The notes under the pieces were generated by a model. It was given only the letters and a program-made list of their open reading frames with translations. It searched no databases and was not told the DNA's origin. Shown piece after piece: positions 28,906 through 38,333 of a stretch of 64,000 nucleotides of DNA. The DNA is from Synechococcus sp. KORDI-49. GTDB lineage: Bacteria > Cyanobacteriota > Cyanobacteriia > PCC-6307 > Cyanobiaceae. The stretch lies in the NCBI RefSeq assembly GCF_000737575.1, contig NZ_CP006270.1:1057163-1121162 (forward strand), written 5' to 3'. Both the position numbers and the translations under genes were made by a program. Position 1 is the stretch's first letter. Each line of letters begins with the position of its first letter.

Positions 28906-30128
28906 TAAGCATTCACCTCATGCAAAAGGTTGTTGTATTCAGCAATGATGCGCTGACGCGAATAGGTGGAGTGAGCCAATTGAGTAGCGCGTACAGCCAT
29001 TGCCTCGCGCTCCGGTCGCGGGGTTTCGGCCAAGCGAAGGATCGCATCCGCAAGAGCCTGAGGATCGCTAGGATCGGCTGTAACGCCTAGGCGGTGTGTT
29101 TCAACTTCTGCATTGATCGAACCAGCCACTGTGGTGACCACAGGACGGCCGATGGCATAAGCGTCGTAGAGCTTGTTGGGTGAGACCCCGTAGCGAAAGA
29201 GAGGAACATCCCGCAAAGAGAGAAGAATGGCATCGGCTTGAGCCATGCGATCTGGGATCTCAGCTTTGGAAACTGGGTCGTTGAAGACAACCGTCTTGAG
29301 ACCTGCAGCCAGTTGGATCAAGGAGTGCTTTTCAGGACCATCACCAATGAACTGAAAGCGCACCGGGCTATTGCGCTGCTCCAACAGCCGAGCCGCTTCA
29401 ATCACATTCTCAAGAGCATTGGCATCCCCATGGGCGCCGGCATACAGCACGGTGAACGAGGGTTGATCGGGGGGGAGGGGCTGAGGTGAAAACATCTCCA
29501 GATCTGGGCCATTTGGTAGCCAGGCGGTGCGGCGGGCGCCACGCTCGCGCACATAGCGCTCCGCTCCCTTGGCCAGGACCACCACCGTATGAGCGTTGCT
29601 GTAGAGCTGGCGTTCCATCCATCCGAGCAGCCGCACCATCGGACTGTCGGGTGTTTTTCCGCCCTGATCAATCAGCACCTGGGGCCAAAGATCCCGCACT
29701 TCCAGCACGAAGGGAAGACCGCTCAGACGGGCGATCAATAGACAGGTAAAAGCCGCGGGCAACTGCGGTGAGCTGGCCAGGATGACATTGGGAGCCCGAC
29801 TTGTCAGTCGGCCGAATAGAGCGGCCGGCATTAGGCGAAGCAGGAGGTGAAGGCAAAAGCTCAGCATGTTGAGCTGGCGCCTCCAATTGTTCTGGCGGTA
29901 AGGGGATACCCAGAGCCAGGTCCAATGGATGCCGACTGGGCGTTCGCTTGAGGAAAGCGATGGGAAGTGCAGACGGCGGTATCGCCGTTGGGTGAGATTG
30001 AAATCAGAGGCGAAAACACCAACACGCCAACCCAGACGCACCAAACCGGCAGCCACCTCGAATTGACGAGTATGACCAGGCAGATCAGGGGTATTCGCGA
30101 ACTGATTGATCAGCCAGAGGCGGGGCAT
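28905..30128 (-). CDS. GT4 glycosyltransferase (WbuB-like)
   Basis: 407 residues, GT-B fold. N-terminal LWLINQFANTPDLPGHTRQFEVA, the donor region FTVLYAGAHGDANALENVI, GDGPEKHSLIQLAAGL and the C-terminal VSPNKLYDAYAIGRPVV match the WbuB/GT4 group, which acts early in repeat-unit assembly with FucNAc or QuiNAc donors. The Met at 30128 (MPRLWLINQ) is chosen since it begins 2 bases after the heparinase-like stop; a more upstream Met would overlap that gene by 34 bases. Confidence 0.85.
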   Translation of the reverse strand: MPRLWLINQFANTPDLPGHTRQFEVAAGLVRLGWRVGVFASDFNLTQRRYRRLHFPSLSSSERPVGIHWTWLWVSPYRQNNWRRQLNMLSFCLHLLLRLMPAALFGRLTSRAPNVILASSPQLPAAFTCLLIARLSGLPFVLEVRDLWPQVLIDQGGKTPDSPMVRLLGWMERQLYSNAHTVVVLAKGAERYVRERGARRTAWLPNGPDLEMFSPQPLPPDQPSFTVLYAGAHGDANALENVIEAARLLEQRNSPVRFQFIGDGPEKHSLIQLAAGLKTVVFNDPVSKAEIPDRMAQADAILLSLRDVPLFRYGVSPNKLYDAYAIGRPVVTTVAGSINAEVETHRLGVTADPSDPQALADAILRLAETPRPEREAMAVRATQLAHSTYSRQRIIAEYNNLLHEVNA

Positions 30129-30130
30129 AC

Positions 30131-31906
30131 TTATCGAACGCGATGGGAAAGAGGAAGAGAGCAACGCAGCTGATGCTCACCTGCAGCCAAACGGCCTGAA
30201 ATACAGAAGCTCTCTCTTGGCAACCGCTGGCCGAAGCCCGTGGAAAACCAGGTGGAATGCCAAGTGAATTCAGCACCCAAGACGGTGGGTGCATTCAGCA
30301 CAAGCTGATCGAGCAGCTCACGATTGATCGTCGGCCCGAGATGCCACCACTGGCGCACGTGCAACGGAATACGCGTGATCACCGTGTCGCTTACATCGAG
30401 ATTGATTCGACTGTGCTGAGGATCGCTGAGAGTGACGCGGCGGTGGTGGTTCGCGCCGATGTGATCAAAGCCGTTATGACTGCCACCAGCAAAGCAGATG
30501 CCCTGGGCTATTTGGCCGAAAGTGCGGTCGCGCGGCTGAGCCTTGCGGCCTGCGCGGAAACCACCCCAAACATCAACTGGTTCGATCCAACGAATGGCAC
30601 CAGGTGTGCTTTCCAATCCCAGCTGTAACACGTTATGAGCAGCTCCTGAACGTTCGTAGGCACGCTCAGGGCCATTGCCATAGATGCTGGTGCCGGCTTC
30701 GCTGAGGAGCCAGCGGCCATGACGGCATAGCTCGAAGCTCAGTTGGTCGGAATGGACGTGGGGCGGCAGATGGTTAGGGCAGGGAACGCCGCATTTGAAC
30801 ATGAGTTCCCAACCGTGCCCAGGCCGCAACAAGGTCCAACCTGTGTCGGGCAGGTCCGTCACAACTGCTTGCGCCCGCCGATGCTCGGCCGATGGGGTGA
30901 GCTGTGGCACCACAGCTGTGGCGAAAGCCAACACCGCATCGAGGGGTGGTGCTGCATCGGCGGCACTGTCGTTGAAGCGTGGGGACGCCCCGGTTTCGAG
31001 GCGAATCATTTCGGCCCAGTGGGCCATAGCGCCGATCGCCTCCATCAACCATGAAGGCTGATCACCAGTGATAGTTTGCAAAGTCTGGGCTAGTTCAGCC
31101 AGGCGATCGAGCATGAGCAGGTGGTAGCTGGCGCTGCGCTCCTCATGCCCGCCATCGCCAAGCACCTGTTGGCTGAGCTCACGCTGCAGCTGGCGCATCG
31201 CTCGGTGATGCATGCGAATGGCCTTGGGGCCATCAAACTGCACCCCGCCAACGGCCAGGGCTGTGAGGTTTTCGAGCCAGTGATTGCCGCCATGGCAGTG
31301 CTCGGAATGGGCTTGCAGCCAACACAACTGCTGCCAGAGCGACTGCAGCCGCTCGGGTGTTGCTAACGATGGACACCGCTGGAAGAGAGCAATCCAGTTC
31401 CGGGTCCTTAGCGAGAGGGTGTAGCTGTGCCAGCCATCACCTCGGCCTGGTGGATTAGAGGCAATCCAAGAATCCAAAAGAGGCTGGAGGACTGCTGCCT
31501 GATCAGGCCAATCCCCAGTTTTCAAGGCCTCATTAAGCCATTCGCGAGTCCAGCCGAAGTAGTGGAGATTAAATTGCCAGAGGCGGGGCCACTGTGGATC
31601 GTTCCATTCGATCGGCCATGGCAGTTGGCGCTCCTGATTGAGGAAGTTGAAGCTGATGACTTGCAGGCTGGAAGCCGCAAGAGGCAGCGCCAGCACATCA
31701 TCACCAGATGCCGGCGGGTGAATCGTGCGCCACCTGGGAGTGTGCCCCTGGGCTCCGGCCCAGGCCAAAGAGATCCTGGGCGGTAAAAGACGGTCGATCC
31801 TCTGCCTTAGTTCGTAGCGGAACCTCCGCTGCAACCGGATTGGGCCGATGTCAGCAAGCGTGCGGCTCATTCGACCAAGTGAAACCAGCTTGCTGGCCAA
31901 GCTCAT
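30131..31906 (-). CDS. Heparinase II/III-like protein
   Basis: 591 residues. An (alpha/alpha) toroid-like N-terminal domain contains WQFNLHYFGWTREWL and HGGNHWLENLTALAVG; the C-terminal beta region has HVHSDQLSFEL, RWLLSEAGTSIYGNG and RSGAAHNVLQL, the heparinase II/III family core. The family cleaves uronic-acid polysaccharides by beta-elimination. Here it has no signal peptide and sits inside a biosynthesis operon, between WecC (4-base overlap) and a glycosyltransferase, so it may trim or release uronate-containing polymer, or have lost lyase activity and act in assembly. Confidence 0.85.
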   Translation of the reverse strand: MSLASKLVSLGRMSRTLADIGPIRLQRRFRYELRQRIDRLLPPRISLAWAGAQGHTPRWRTIHPPASGDDVLALPLAASSLQVISFNFLNQERQLPWPIEWNDPQWPRLWQFNLHYFGWTREWLNEALKTGDWPDQAAVLQPLLDSWIASNPPGRGDGWHSYTLSLRTRNWIALFQRCPSLATPERLQSLWQQLCWLQAHSEHCHGGNHWLENLTALAVGGVQFDGPKAIRMHHRAMRQLQRELSQQVLGDGGHEERSASYHLLMLDRLAELAQTLQTITGDQPSWLMEAIGAMAHWAEMIRLETGASPRFNDSAADAAPPLDAVLAFATAVVPQLTPSAEHRRAQAVVTDLPDTGWTLLRPGHGWELMFKCGVPCPNHLPPHVHSDQLSFELCRHGRWLLSEAGTSIYGNGPERAYERSGAAHNVLQLGLESTPGAIRWIEPVDVWGGFRAGRKAQPRDRTFGQIAQGICFAGGSHNGFDHIGANHHRRVTLSDPQHSRINLDVSDTVITRIPLHVRQWWHLGPTINRELLDQLVLNAPTVLGAEFTWHSTWFSTGFGQRLPRESFCISGRLAAGEHQLRCSLPLSHRVR

Positions 31907-33120
31907 GTCGGTTCAGTCACACCGCAAAGGTCAAACACCATGCGCCCGGTGAGAACCAGGCTGCGGAAGGGGCTGTGGGCCACGAGGAAGACCAACAGAT
32001 CGGCATCGGCGAGCACCTGCTCGAGGCTGTGGAGCTTGATGGTGGCGTGGTCTTGGAGATTGGGTTCGCAAGCGAGCACATCCAGGCCGGCCACCAGAAG
32101 CTCAGTGGTGATGTGGAGGGCTGGGGACTCACGCAAATCATCAACATCGGGCTTGAAGGCCAGGCCCAAGCAGCCGATACGGGCAGGTCGGCCGAGCTGG
32201 TCTTCCAAGGCCATAGCACGAGCCTGCACCTGCTCAATCACCCAGCGGCTCTTGCCGTCGTTCACGCGGCGGGCCGTTTGGATCAGGGGTGTGCAGTCGG
32301 GTGCTTCTGCAGCAATGAACCAGGGATCGACGGCGATGCAATGGCCACCCACACCGCAGCCAGGTTGCAACACACTCACACGGGGGTGGTGATTGGCGAG
32401 GCGGATCAGCTCGCGGACGTTAATCCCAAGGCGATCACACACAAGCGAAAGCTCGTTGGCGAAGGCGATGTTGACATCGCGGAAACTGTTTTCAGTGAGC
32501 TTGACCAGCTCAGCGGTGCGGGCAGTGGTGGTATGCAATTCGCCCTGACAGAAGCTGGAATAGAAAGCCTTGCCTACTTCTGCCGCCATAGGAGTGAGTC
32601 CACCAATCACACGATCGTTGCTCACCAATTCCTGCAGAATGCGGCCGGGCAGAACTCGCTCGGGGCAGTAGGCAATATGCAGCTGCTCGATGCTGAGACC
32701 AGAAAGCTCTGCGATGACCTGGGCGAGCCTCTCGGTCGTGCCCACAGGTGAGGTTGATTCGAGCAGTACAAGATTACCCGGCCGCAGAACCGGAGCAATC
32801 GCGCGAGACGCCGCCAGTACATAGTCGATGTTGGGCTGGGGGATGCCATCTATGCCGCTGCGAAAGGGCGTTGGCACAGCGATCAGGAAGACATCTGCCG
32901 GCACAGGTGTGGTAAAAGCAGCTAGATGACCAGAAGCGACAGCCTCGGCTACGGCTAGCTCAAGATCGGGCTCCACAATGTGGATCTGGCCCTGGCTCAC
33001 GGTGGCTACAACCTGAGCATTGACATCAATACCCGCTACAACGTGACCGGATCGAGCGAGCATCGCCGCAGTGGGGAGGCCGATGTAACCGAGCCCTATA
33101 ACGCAACAAGTAAAAGTCAA
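31903..33120 (-). CDS. wecC: UDP-N-acetyl-D-mannosaminuronate dehydrogenase
   Basis: 405 residues. N-terminal VIGLGYIGLPTAAML binds NAD. The WecC-type signature AYCPERVLPGRILQELV and the catalytic Cys in GVGGHCIAVDPWF are present. It would oxidise UDP-ManNAc (or a relative) to the uronate, fitting the adjacent heparinase-like gene. The start codon is TTG at 33120: the family N-terminus begins there, and the frame upstream meets a TGA within six codons with no ATG or GTG. It marks the edge of the AT-rich cassette; sequence upstream is compositionally different. Confidence 0.9.
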   Translation of the reverse strand: MTFTCCVIGLGYIGLPTAAMLARSGHVVAGIDVNAQVVATVSQGQIHIVEPDLELAVAEAVASGHLAAFTTPVPADVFLIAVPTPFRSGIDGIPQPNIDYVLAASRAIAPVLRPGNLVLLESTSPVGTTERLAQVIAELSGLSIEQLHIAYCPERVLPGRILQELVSNDRVIGGLTPMAAEVGKAFYSSFCQGELHTTTARTAELVKLTENSFRDVNIAFANELSLVCDRLGINVRELIRLANHHPRVSVLQPGCGVGGHCIAVDPWFIAAEAPDCTPLIQTARRVNDGKSRWVIEQVQARAMALEDQLGRPARIGCLGLAFKPDVDDLRESPALHITTELLVAGLDVLACEPNLQDHATIKLHSLEQVLADADLLVFLVAHSPFRSLVLTGRMVFDLCGVTEPT

Positions 33121-33361
33121 ATCAAAAAACGAAGTTCAGGGAAGACAAAGCAAATGGGAAACAAAACTCAAAAAGCGAGACAAATTACCCCACCGACCAA
33201 TACACATCAACAATTAAGAAAATAAACACTAAGTCGAGCGGAGGAAGGGCGAGAGAGAAAGAAGCTGAAAAGACCGCAAAAAGGCAAAGCTTCTTTACGC
33301 TAACATCACAGACAGTTACCGCAAATGTCGAGAAATTTGAAGAGAATGGGAAAATTCAAAA

Positions 33362-34108
33362 TCAAACAAGGTCGATAGGAGGCAAAGAGGAAAGGGGAAT
33401 TGAATTCCCAGAGAACAAATCAACATCTGCCAAACTGGCAAATTGGGGATCAGTTGTCAACAACTCTGGACGGGACGAACGCCTCCACAATCTCATTAAC
33501 CATCTATCAGACCGAGAACGAATTTCAGAATATTGAAGTGATCCACCATAAAAATGCCCACCTTTTCTTAAGCCTATACCAGACACTATAATGTTCGCAT
33601 TAGGGTGCTGATCCATCGCCAGACAAAGTGCAGCGAGACCAGTACTAGAGTGACACCAATGCATTGATCGCTTAAAGAGCAAATCTTTTAATGCAACCTT
33701 AAGCTTACGCAACCCACCTAAACCCACAAACGGGGCAAAAAGGCCAACTCTTCGGTAAAGCAACATATAACGCTCAAAAAATGAGTAACACACTAATTGC
33801 GGGACAGGATTCAAGCCAATAATATCAGAACAGAATTCGACAGGATTCTCTGCTTTCTCGCCCATCAGGCAGATAACATCTGGACAAGATAAACGTAAAG
33901 CTCGATGTATTTGAGCACGATCAAGGAACTCGCCACTTCCGATGACAGATTGAACCTTTTGAGGAGGATTGAGAGACAGCGAATACCTGGAATCGGAATA
34001 ATAAATGGAGAGTGCAATTGCAGCATTAGCACAATAAACATAGGAAGGCTCTACACATGGGAGAAGAGCATCAGGCTTTGCACCAAGAACCAGAACGTTA
34101 TAAGTCAT
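33362..34108 (-). CDS. Putative glycosyltransferase, sialyltransferase-like fold
   Basis: 248 residues. The N-terminus YNVLVLGAKPDALLP followed by VYCANAAIAL resembles the nucleotide-binding start of GT42/MAF-type sialyltransferase-like proteins. The segment HSSTGLAALCLAM...NIIVSGIGL..GGHFYG matches their T/S-S-G...AIALG..xIYLSGIDF motif in order and spacing. This would fit a CMP-sugar donor, as made by the cytidylyltransferase at 37611. Similarity is by eye and moderate. It is the last gene of the cassette, overlapping the previous gene by 4 bases; 241 bases of purine-rich sequence with no gene follow before wecC. Confidence 0.45.
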   Translation of the reverse strand: MTYNVLVLGAKPDALLPCVEPSYVYCANAAIALSIYYSDSRYSLSLNPPQKVQSVIGSGEFLDRAQIHRALRLSCPDVICLMGEKAENPVEFCSDIIGLNPVPQLVCYSFFERYMLLYRRVGLFAPFVGLGGLRKLKVALKDLLFKRSMHWCHSSTGLAALCLAMDQHPNANIIVSGIGLRKGGHFYGGSLQYSEIRSRSDRWLMRLWRRSSRPELLTTDPQFASLADVDLFSGNSIPLSSLPPIDLV

Positions 34109-35277
34109 TGATGATCCAACAGCAAATGGGAAAGGAATTGGGTAGAGAGGAAAAATGATGAAGGTAGTTGATGAATGCCAGGATGAGACAGATAGCCAAA
34201 CACATCAAAAGGGGAATTATCAAGCCAATTGACATATAGGACAGGAATATTAAACAAGGCACACTCCAAGGTTGATGCTGAATTGCCAGATATAAGCAAA
34301 TCTACCCCACACAGAAACTCTTCAAAGGTTCCAGAAGAATCGATACTAAAACAGATGCTATGAGCTCGAGAAGCTTCTACCAAAAGAGGAATATAACTTG
34401 ACCTAGAATGGGTTGGGTGCAGGCGCACAGAAAAACAAAGAGGCAGATCAGATTTAATTTGTGCAATATTCGAGAAAAGCTGACTCAAGACAGCCAAATC
34501 GGAAGGCAAGGCTATACCAACTGTAAGTGACAGAGGAAGGCTGATGCGATTTCTCTTAAGGGAGACATTAACCGGGAAGAGTATTGAAGAACAAAACTTA
34601 GAATGAAAATCCAAACAACATTTATCTAGAATCAGAAGAGATTTATACCAAGAAATAGCAGGCAACCAAGATTGCTCAAAGCTGAGCCTAAACAGATGTA
34701 CATTTGCACCTAATGAAGAACAGCGAAGAAGCAGAGCAAGGTGAATGGGCATCTGATCTTCGGGCAAAAAGAGATCATCAGCAGAAAAAGCAGATCGAGG
34801 CAATGAGTACAGAAAAGACACGTAGAGAATAAAGTCCCCAACAACAGCGGGATATCGGAGAAGAGATACAGGGGAAGTTATAGAGACATACAAAAATAAA
34901 GCACAAAAGTATAGCCTAAACAACATATTATGCCGTAAACTCAAAGAAAAGTCGCACTGAAAAGAAGCATTACAACAAGCACTATAAGTATTTTTAAACT
35001 TAAAGCAATGGTCGAAAACTAAGGCAATATTGCGATCAATACTATATCTAGAAAGAGAAATATTAAGCCTATTAGGCAAGACTACAGCCCTTGCGAAAAT
35101 ATATAAATGTGGCGAGAGCCTAGAAAGGAGAATTTTGTTCGATGACGAACCATACCACTTCTTGCGGCGCAAATTATAACCATAAATACGTTGTTTTTTT
35201 TCTTCTTGCGAAGCAGAATAAACAAGTAATTGCCTAAAAAGCGAAAATGAAAAAAATTTTAGAGTAAAGAAAGACAT
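34105..35277 (-). CDS. Putative glycosyltransferase or glycan phosphotransferase (GT-B-like)
   Basis: 390 residues, very rich in Leu, Ser and Phe. The C-terminal third has VRLHPTHSRSSYIP, then FEEFLCGVDLLISGNSAS and TLECALFNIPVLYVNW. This order resembles the donor-binding half of CDP-glycerol transferases and capsule polysaccharide (KpsC/S-like) transferases, where an HP motif and a G-x-S-S...E pair bind the nucleotide. The N-terminal half is unlike anything recognised. The start overlaps the methyltransferase by 19 bases. Exact activity unknown. Confidence 0.5.
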   Translation of the reverse strand: MSFFTLKFFSFSLFRQLLVYSASQEEKKQRIYGYNLRRKKWYGSSSNKILLSRLSPHLYIFARAVVLPNRLNISLSRYSIDRNIALVFDHCFKFKNTYSACCNASFQCDFSLSLRHNMLFRLYFCALFLYVSITSPVSLLRYPAVVGDFILYVSFLYSLPRSAFSADDLFLPEDQMPIHLALLLRCSSLGANVHLFRLSFEQSWLPAISWYKSLLILDKCCLDFHSKFCSSILFPVNVSLKRNRISLPLSLTVGIALPSDLAVLSQLFSNIAQIKSDLPLCFSVRLHPTHSRSSYIPLLVEASRAHSICFSIDSSGTFEEFLCGVDLLISGNSASTLECALFNIPVLYVNWLDNSPFDVFGYLSHPGIHQLPSSFFLSTQFLSHLLLDHQ

Positions 35278-36008
35278 GCAATCAACCTACCACATTTATC
35301 ACAAGAAGCAGGATAAAGCCGGAGGCATGAGTCATAAAGAAAAGAATTAAAAACAGGAATATCGAGTCGGAATAACTTATTGTTAAAAATTTTTTTGATA
35401 ACTGAATACCCAAAAGGATAACGCTCGAAACCCATAATGGATACTATATTAAAATATGGCTCAAGCAGAGAAACCAATGATGACTCTGAGAAGTGTTGAA
35501 AATGCTTATTCTCAAGGGGCTTATTAATGGAAGGTACGGTTAATATTAACAAACCGTCCTTGGATAAAGAATTGGAAAGCTTGCTTAAGAAAGAAAGGAT
35601 TTGATCAGGAGGTATATGCTCTAGAACTTCAATGCATGTAATCACATCATAAGGTGCACAAGAAATAAAATCTTGATTGCTAAAGAAGGTTCCAGGAGAA
35701 AAAAGAGATGCCCACCTTAATGCATTGGAATCATAGTCAAATCCATAGGGGTCGACATCAAAAGGAGTATCTTGACTAAGCAAAAAGTTTAAAAGAGCAC
35801 CATCTCCGCAACCAACGTCAGCATATTTTAAAAATGAAGACTCTCCAAAGAATGAAGTGAAATAATTAAGGATAAGGGTGCAGGCCGCATGATAAGAAGG
35901 TGCAAAAGGATAGAATTTAGCATACCTAAACGAAGAATCGAGCGAGGGAATATAATGATAAGGGAAAGAGTACTGCAGATGTTGCTTCTGCTGAGACTTG
36001 ATAGGCAT
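35259..36008 (-). CDS. Class I SAM-dependent methyltransferase
   Basis: 249 residues. Motif I is YADVGCGDGALLNFLL, followed by GFDYDSNALRWA (motif II acid), ITCIEVLEHIPP (motif IV/post I) and SLSKDGLLILTVPS. This is the Methyltransf_23/UbiG-like pattern. The C-terminus holds Cys-x2-Cys (SCDKCGRL), unusual for the group and possibly metal-binding. It probably methylates a sugar or lipid-linked intermediate of this glycan. It lies 2 bases after the preceding glycosyltransferase. Confidence 0.8.
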   Translation of the reverse strand: MPIKSQQKQHLQYSFPYHYIPSLDSSFRYAKFYPFAPSYHAACTLILNYFTSFFGESSFLKYADVGCGDGALLNFLLSQDTPFDVDPYGFDYDSNALRWASLFSPGTFFSNQDFISCAPYDVITCIEVLEHIPPDQILSFLSKLSNSLSKDGLLILTVPSINKPLENKHFQHFSESSLVSLLEPYFNIVSIMGFERYPFGYSVIKKIFNNKLFRLDIPVFNSFLYDSCLRLYPASCDKCGRLIACLSLL

Positions 36009-36010
36009 AA

Positions 36011-36958
36011 TCAGGAAAACCTAGAAAGGAAAGAATTAATATAATAAAAAAGAACACGGGGAACGTTTCGGCGCTCAAATGAAAGCTTAAAAACTGTCAA
36101 GATAGAGAGCAATCGTGAAGGGCGGGATAATTTGCAATAATAAGGATAACCAACTACATTAAGGTGCAAATGAATGGAGGAGGCGATAATAATTTGAATT
36201 TGATCCAGCGTGAGTGATGATGGAGGCGAAGAAGGCTCCATAAAAAAATTAGACTCTGCGGCAACAACTTTTGCAACTTGGGAGTTTATTAATGGAGGCA
36301 TTGGATTGGTGAACCCTGCAGCAAACCCATGCATAATTGCTTTAAAGTCAGAATCGCTTTTTGAGGATTCACGCCAATAATTTATGTAATGAGGAGTTCC
36401 TGAATCAAGATATTTATAAGAATGAATCCATGCTTTACGAAATAAATCAGCGGGGGCTTGAAAATAATCATGCAAACCAATTATAGCCGGTGAAACAAGT
36501 AATTGATGATTCTTATGCTTAAGCCTGTTGATGACATAGCTTTCAGGCCGAATATCCAAGCCTTCTTCTGGTATGAATGATAATGCATCTCCTACGCACG
36601 ACCTACGATACAAATGGTTGCCAGCAACGCGAACTTGGCCAAGGATTTTGTCGGCAACAAAAGCTAGAGCTACTGCAATCTTGCCATTCCAACGAGTACG
36701 ACTTACAAGAAATTGACGTGCATAAGTAGAATGAAATATGATGTCGGCATCAACACAGAAAAGCCATTGATAGCTGATATTTTCAATCAGCAACTCAAAT
36801 CCTTTTCTAAGAGTTAATGAAAAAGGAACCTCGGAAACAGTTTTAATTTGATCAGACGAAAAACCGATTTGGAGCAAACTATCAACACATAAATCATAAG
36901 ACTGTTCGTTGGTGTAACGAACTACAACTAACACATCCGAAAGAGATGAAAATGGCAT
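36011..36958 (-). CDS. Putative GT-A glycosyltransferase
   Basis: 315 residues. VLVVVRYTNEQSYDLCVDSLL begins like a GT-A enzyme and the metal-binding DxD is in WLFCVDADIIF. A His-containing later segment (IIGLHDYFQAPADLF) may be acceptor-side. Donor and acceptor are unknown. It overlaps the short-chain dehydrogenase stop by one base (36958), tying it to the cyclase-cytidylyltransferase block. Confidence 0.6.
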   Translation of the reverse strand: MPFSSLSDVLVVVRYTNEQSYDLCVDSLLQIGFSSDQIKTVSEVPFSLTLRKGFELLIENISYQWLFCVDADIIFHSTYARQFLVSRTRWNGKIAVALAFVADKILGQVRVAGNHLYRRSCVGDALSFIPEEGLDIRPESYVINRLKHKNHQLLVSPAIIGLHDYFQAPADLFRKAWIHSYKYLDSGTPHYINYWRESSKSDSDFKAIMHGFAAGFTNPMPPLINSQVAKVVAAESNFFMEPSSPPSSLTLDQIQIIIASSIHLHLNVVGYPYYCKLSRPSRLLSILTVFKLSFERRNVPRVLFYYINSFLSRFS

Positions 36959-37605
36959 TATTTATAAATCCTTGACGTACTAAATCCACCGTCAACTACT
37001 AATGTTTGACCTGTAATAAACGTATTATGCGGACCGCATAAAGAAAAGACAGCATTGGCTACATCTAAAGTAGTGGCTAAACGGCAAAGAGGAGTTTGCT
37101 CGAGAACATTATTGCGCTGGTCTGGTGACATATTTTGTCGACTCATAGGAGTATCTACAACACCTGGAGCCACCAAGTTAACCTTGATATCAAAAGAACC
37201 AAGATCAATCGCCAACGAATTTACCAATCCAGAAAGAGATGATTTAGAAATAGTATAAGAAAGCTTTTCAGTGCGAGACAGAAACTGCCATATAGAACTT
37301 AGTATACACAACTTAGCGCCATTTTTTATCGATTTATTGGCTAAAAGGAAATTTAAAGAATCTAAGACATAAACAACATTTGCATTTATAACGGAAAGAC
37401 AATCTGATCTAGAGTAATCTAATATTGAATCTTTTAAATTAACACCTTGAGCCCAGACGACAACATCAAGAGAACTTGGGGGAAGGGACAATGAATCTAG
37501 GGGAGAATCATGAGGATGAGTAAATACCCTATATTTATTCTCTTGAAAAACGGAACAAATTTGAGATCCAAGGGCTCCACTAGAGCCAAAAATTAGAACA
37601 TTCAC
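36958..37605 (-). CDS. Short-chain dehydrogenase/reductase
   Basis: 215 residues from a GTG start. The dinucleotide motif is FGSSGALGSQI, the catalytic Ser lies in CILSSIWQFLS, and the catalytic pair is Tyr-x3-Lys in SYTISKSS. The closing VAPGVVDTPMS and GQTLVVDGGFS are classical SDR features. An earlier Met in the frame (37653) would overlap the cytidylyltransferase by 43 bases; the GTG 5 bases after that stop gives the family N-terminus VNVLIFG. Probably reduces a keto group of the sugar or cyclitol made by the genes just upstream. Confidence 0.88.
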   Translation of the reverse strand: MNVLIFGSSGALGSQICSVFQENKYRVFTHPHDSPLDSLSLPPSSLDVVVWAQGVNLKDSILDYSRSDCLSVINANVVYVLDSLNFLLANKSIKNGAKLCILSSIWQFLSRTEKLSYTISKSSLSGLVNSLAIDLGSFDIKVNLVAPGVVDTPMSRQNMSPDQRNNVLEQTPLCRLATTLDVANAVFSLCGPHNTFITGQTLVVDGGFSTSRIYK

Positions 37606-37610
37606 AGCCC

Positions 37611-38333
37611 TTAATAAGTAAAGGAAGTGGGAGTATTTTTTAAGTGATCCCAATTTGAATGAAAGGGGACATCAAAAGGGCCATTAATATCACGACCAGT
37701 AATCCAAGGCCTCACAATAGGTAGAACCTTAGGACCCATCCAGGTCCAAGGAGATGGTCCCTCATGTAGAAAGATATATTCAGATCTGACCAACCAAACA
37801 CCCTGATCATAAAAATAAGCAGGTTCATAAGTATGCCTATCAGTATTAACATTTCTCGGAGAAAATTCCTCAAGAGAACCATCTACAATCTTTAAAGCCC
37901 TAAAAGGGTGATCATCAGCTGCTTCCCAGACAGTCATTAAACCAGAAAAATCGGGTTGATCAATGAGACTGTCCAAACATTGATTAATTAATTGGCCATC
38001 GATCATAACCGTGTTACCAATTAGTACTATAAAGAAATCAGGGGTGCCAAACTTATTACAATACTGCAATGCAGCATCTCTAATAGCATCACCATGATTA
38101 ACGGTGTCACCTGCCAAGAAGTCAGGTCTTGGCAAATTTTGTACACCTAACTTAAGCGCAGAGGAAGCTATCTGAGGGCAATCAGTGTTGACAAAAGTAT
38201 CGATATCATATTTACTCTCAGCAAGTGCGGTCAATGGATAATGAAGAAGAGGTATATTATTAATCAATATTATATTTTTTTTAAGAATAGATTTGCTGCC
38301 ACCACGTGCAGTAACAATAGCGCAAATTTTCAT
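37611..38333 (-). CDS. CMP-sugar-type cytidylyltransferase (NeuA/KdsB-like)
   Basis: 240 residues. The N-terminal AIVTARGGSKSILKKNI is the nucleotide-binding signature of acylneuraminate and Kdo cytidylyltransferases. Later conserved pieces include RPDFLAGDTVNHGDAI and the acidic DINGPFDVPFHSNWD end that would bind metal. It would activate a sugar or sugar-like acid as a cytidine nucleotide. No NeuB- or KdsA-like synthase is nearby, but a cyclase and an isomerase are, so the substrate may not be a normal ulosonic acid. Overlaps the cyclase by 4 bases. Confidence 0.85.
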   Translation of the reverse strand: MKICAIVTARGGSKSILKKNIILINNIPLLHYPLTALAESKYDIDTFVNTDCPQIASSALKLGVQNLPRPDFLAGDTVNHGDAIRDAALQYCNKFGTPDFFIVLIGNTVMIDGQLINQCLDSLIDQPDFSGLMTVWEAADDHPFRALKIVDGSLEEFSPRNVNTDRHTYEPAYFYDQGVWLVRSEYIFLHEGPSPWTWMGPKVLPIVRPWITGRDINGPFDVPFHSNWDHLKNTPTSFTY

